Origin: Pseudomonas viridiflava
GTDB taxonomy: Bacteria; Pseudomonadota; Gammaproteobacteria; Pseudomonadales; Pseudomonadaceae
Length of the DNA: 64,000 bases
Direction of reading: 5' to 3'
Assembly (NCBI RefSeq): GCF_900602065.1
Contig: NZ_UWFN01000116.1
Location: 186,001-250,000, forward strand
The notes under the pieces were generated by a model. The model was not told where the DNA came from and made no database searches. It was given only the letters and a program-made list of their open reading frames with translations. Made by a program: the position numbers and the translations under genes. Shown piece by piece: positions 63,097-64,000 of the stretch (within the stretch, counting starts at the first letter, position 1; the number at the start of each line of letters is the position of its first letter).

Positions 63097-64000
63097 TTAG
63101 ACCTTGGCCACCAGGACTCGACACGGGAGTGTTGTTTGGATTGCTGGATAAGTTTCGATAGTCGAGAACTGGCCCACACGTGCGGCAGAGTGCACGCCAG
63201 CCGATCCGGTTTGCGTAACAATCTGAGAGTTATCACCCCGAGGCGCGGCGATAACTCCATAAGTCGCAGTTGTGCTACCGAAAGCCGTCGGAAATACGGT
63301 TTCCCATGCGCCACCTAAGAAAACTTGAGGCAAACAAATTACCGGGGCGAGACCATAGGGGTTGGCGCTCACATAGCGAGAGTTATTCACTACGTTAGCG
63401 GGTGCAGCCTGCGTGCCGCCGTTCGGGTAAACGTAAGTGTGAGCGCCTGCTTCGAGAGCCTGGATACGTGCTTGCTGATTCGCATAACTCGTCGCCAAGA
63501 CGGCAGCGTCAGCTGCTCCGGCGTTGCTAACCGCGCCGAAAAGCACAACGCCCCACACGCCTATACCGTGAGTTGAAAAAGTTTCCGTGCCGGTGCGAGG
63601 CGTCCCGTTAACGTCATCGGTCATACGCCGACCCGAGTTAAATACTGGATAGCCGTTTGCGTTACCCGTGCCAGTGGAACTGCCCCACGCAATCGTGTTA
63701 CCTACAGGGTCTGGGCCTTGTCGCGTATTCCCGCTGTTGCTTGTAGCGATACCTCCGCCAATGGGGCGCGTATCGTTTACAAAGTAGCCCGCCATTTCTA
63801 CGCGATAACCTTGCGTCTGATCCTGACGAACCTTACCCGGAGCAAAGCCAAGTGTGCCGTCTGGACGGAACATCAGAGGGCCGATTGAGCCTGCCTGCTT
63901 ACCGTTCCAGTCTGGAACGCGTAACTGTTTAGTTACCGGATCATAGGCCCAGCAAGCCCGCATCGTTGGATCAGATAGCCACAGCACCGGAGTAGTAACG
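63097..64000 (-). CDS. Phage tail fibre protein, partial
   Basis: About 301 codons are in the window and the frame is open at base 64000, so the N-terminus is missing. The end has glycine-, serine- and threonine-rich beta-repeat stretches (TGTGNANGYPVFNSGRR, GGTQAAPANVVNNSRYVSANPYGLAP) of fibre tips. The protein just before the window edge reads VTTPVLWLSDPTMRACWAYDP. It likely decides host range. The remainder of the prophage, including any integrase, is beyond the window. Confidence 0.8.
   Translation of the reverse strand, partial: VTTPVLWLSDPTMRACWAYDPVTKQLRVPDWNGKQAGSIGPLMFRPDGTLGFAPGKVRQDQTQGYRVEMAGYFVNDTRPIGGGIATSNSGNTRQGPDPVGNTIAWGSSTGTGNANGYPVFNSGRRMTDDVNGTPRTGTETFSTHGIGVWGVVLFGAVSNAGAADAAVLATSYANQQARIQALEAGAHTYVYPNGGTQAAPANVVNNSRYVSANPYGLAPVICLPQVFLGGAWETVFPTAFGSTTATYGVIAAPRGDNSQIVTQTGSAGVHSAARVGQFSTIETYPAIQTTLPCRVLVAKV

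Overview
The window is chromosomal DNA of a fluorescent pseudomonad, most likely of the Pseudomonas syringae group. The evidence is a TTG-started gacA directly followed by uvrC and pgsA, an HbcR/3-hydroxybutyrate locus, OprD- and DUF2790-type proteins, many REP/REPIN palindromes of Pseudomonas type, and rulAB-like (umuDC) genes and scars. Everything here was read by eye; no database search was run.

Layout. 1-4.7 kb: a leftward, translationally coupled operon (cupin, MetRS-like protein, FAD oxidoreductase, cytoplasmic type-1 periplasmic-binding-fold protein, lysine/ornithine N-hydroxylase running off the left edge). This gene set matches the N-N bond-forming 'hydrazine synthetase' machinery of actinomycete natural products, with the cupin and MetRS-like parts as two separate genes; it is the most exciting item in the window. 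4.9-11 kb: a small DUF2790-like protein, a Dps-like protein, an OprD-family porin, a Fur-boxed small RNA gene of PrrF type, copC-copD, an Ada-like protein with a degraded zinc site, and three tandem 143-bp REPINs. 11-16.5 kb: an acuI-like reductase, its TetR regulator and a nitronate monooxygenase sharing identical operators, then modABC behind a ModE box. 16.5-21.2 kb: topoisomerase IB, an XRE regulator, a small hydrophilic protein and a UvrA2-type ABC ATPase.

21.4-27.5 kb: a patch of small hypothetical genes and lipoproteins lying between tRNA-Leu(UAA) and tRNA-Cys/tRNA-Gly, with a broken rulB copy next to tRNA-Leu, so it looks like an old integration site. 27.5-31.5 kb: pgsA, uvrC, gacA, then a divergent XRE/phage-type regulator pair. 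31.8-33.8 kb: a class I DAHP synthase gene behind an aromatic-rich leader peptide and a perfect attenuator, plus a second aromatic-rich small ORF; then a parvulin. 33.9-34.1 kb: a 233-bp MITE-like element. 34.5-40 kb: yejABEF peptide importer. 40-44 kb: hbcR, a GntP permease and bdhA, with a sigma-54 promoter and three copies of a candidate HbcR operator. 44-51.7 kb: pilU-like ATPase, a second parvulin, a ridA/iclR/D-amino-acid lyase/sugar kinase group, small secreted proteins and a hemerythrin, separated by REPINs.

52.2-64 kb: the right part of a lambda-like prophage that continues past the window. Reading leftward: tail fibre (partial), fibre chaperone, tail proteins L and K, a lipoprotein moron, I, J, two fibre/accessory proteins, a SleB-type endolysin, Rz with embedded Rz1, and an SOS module in which umuDC-like genes and a SRAP (HMCES/YedK) gene diverge from one LexA box.
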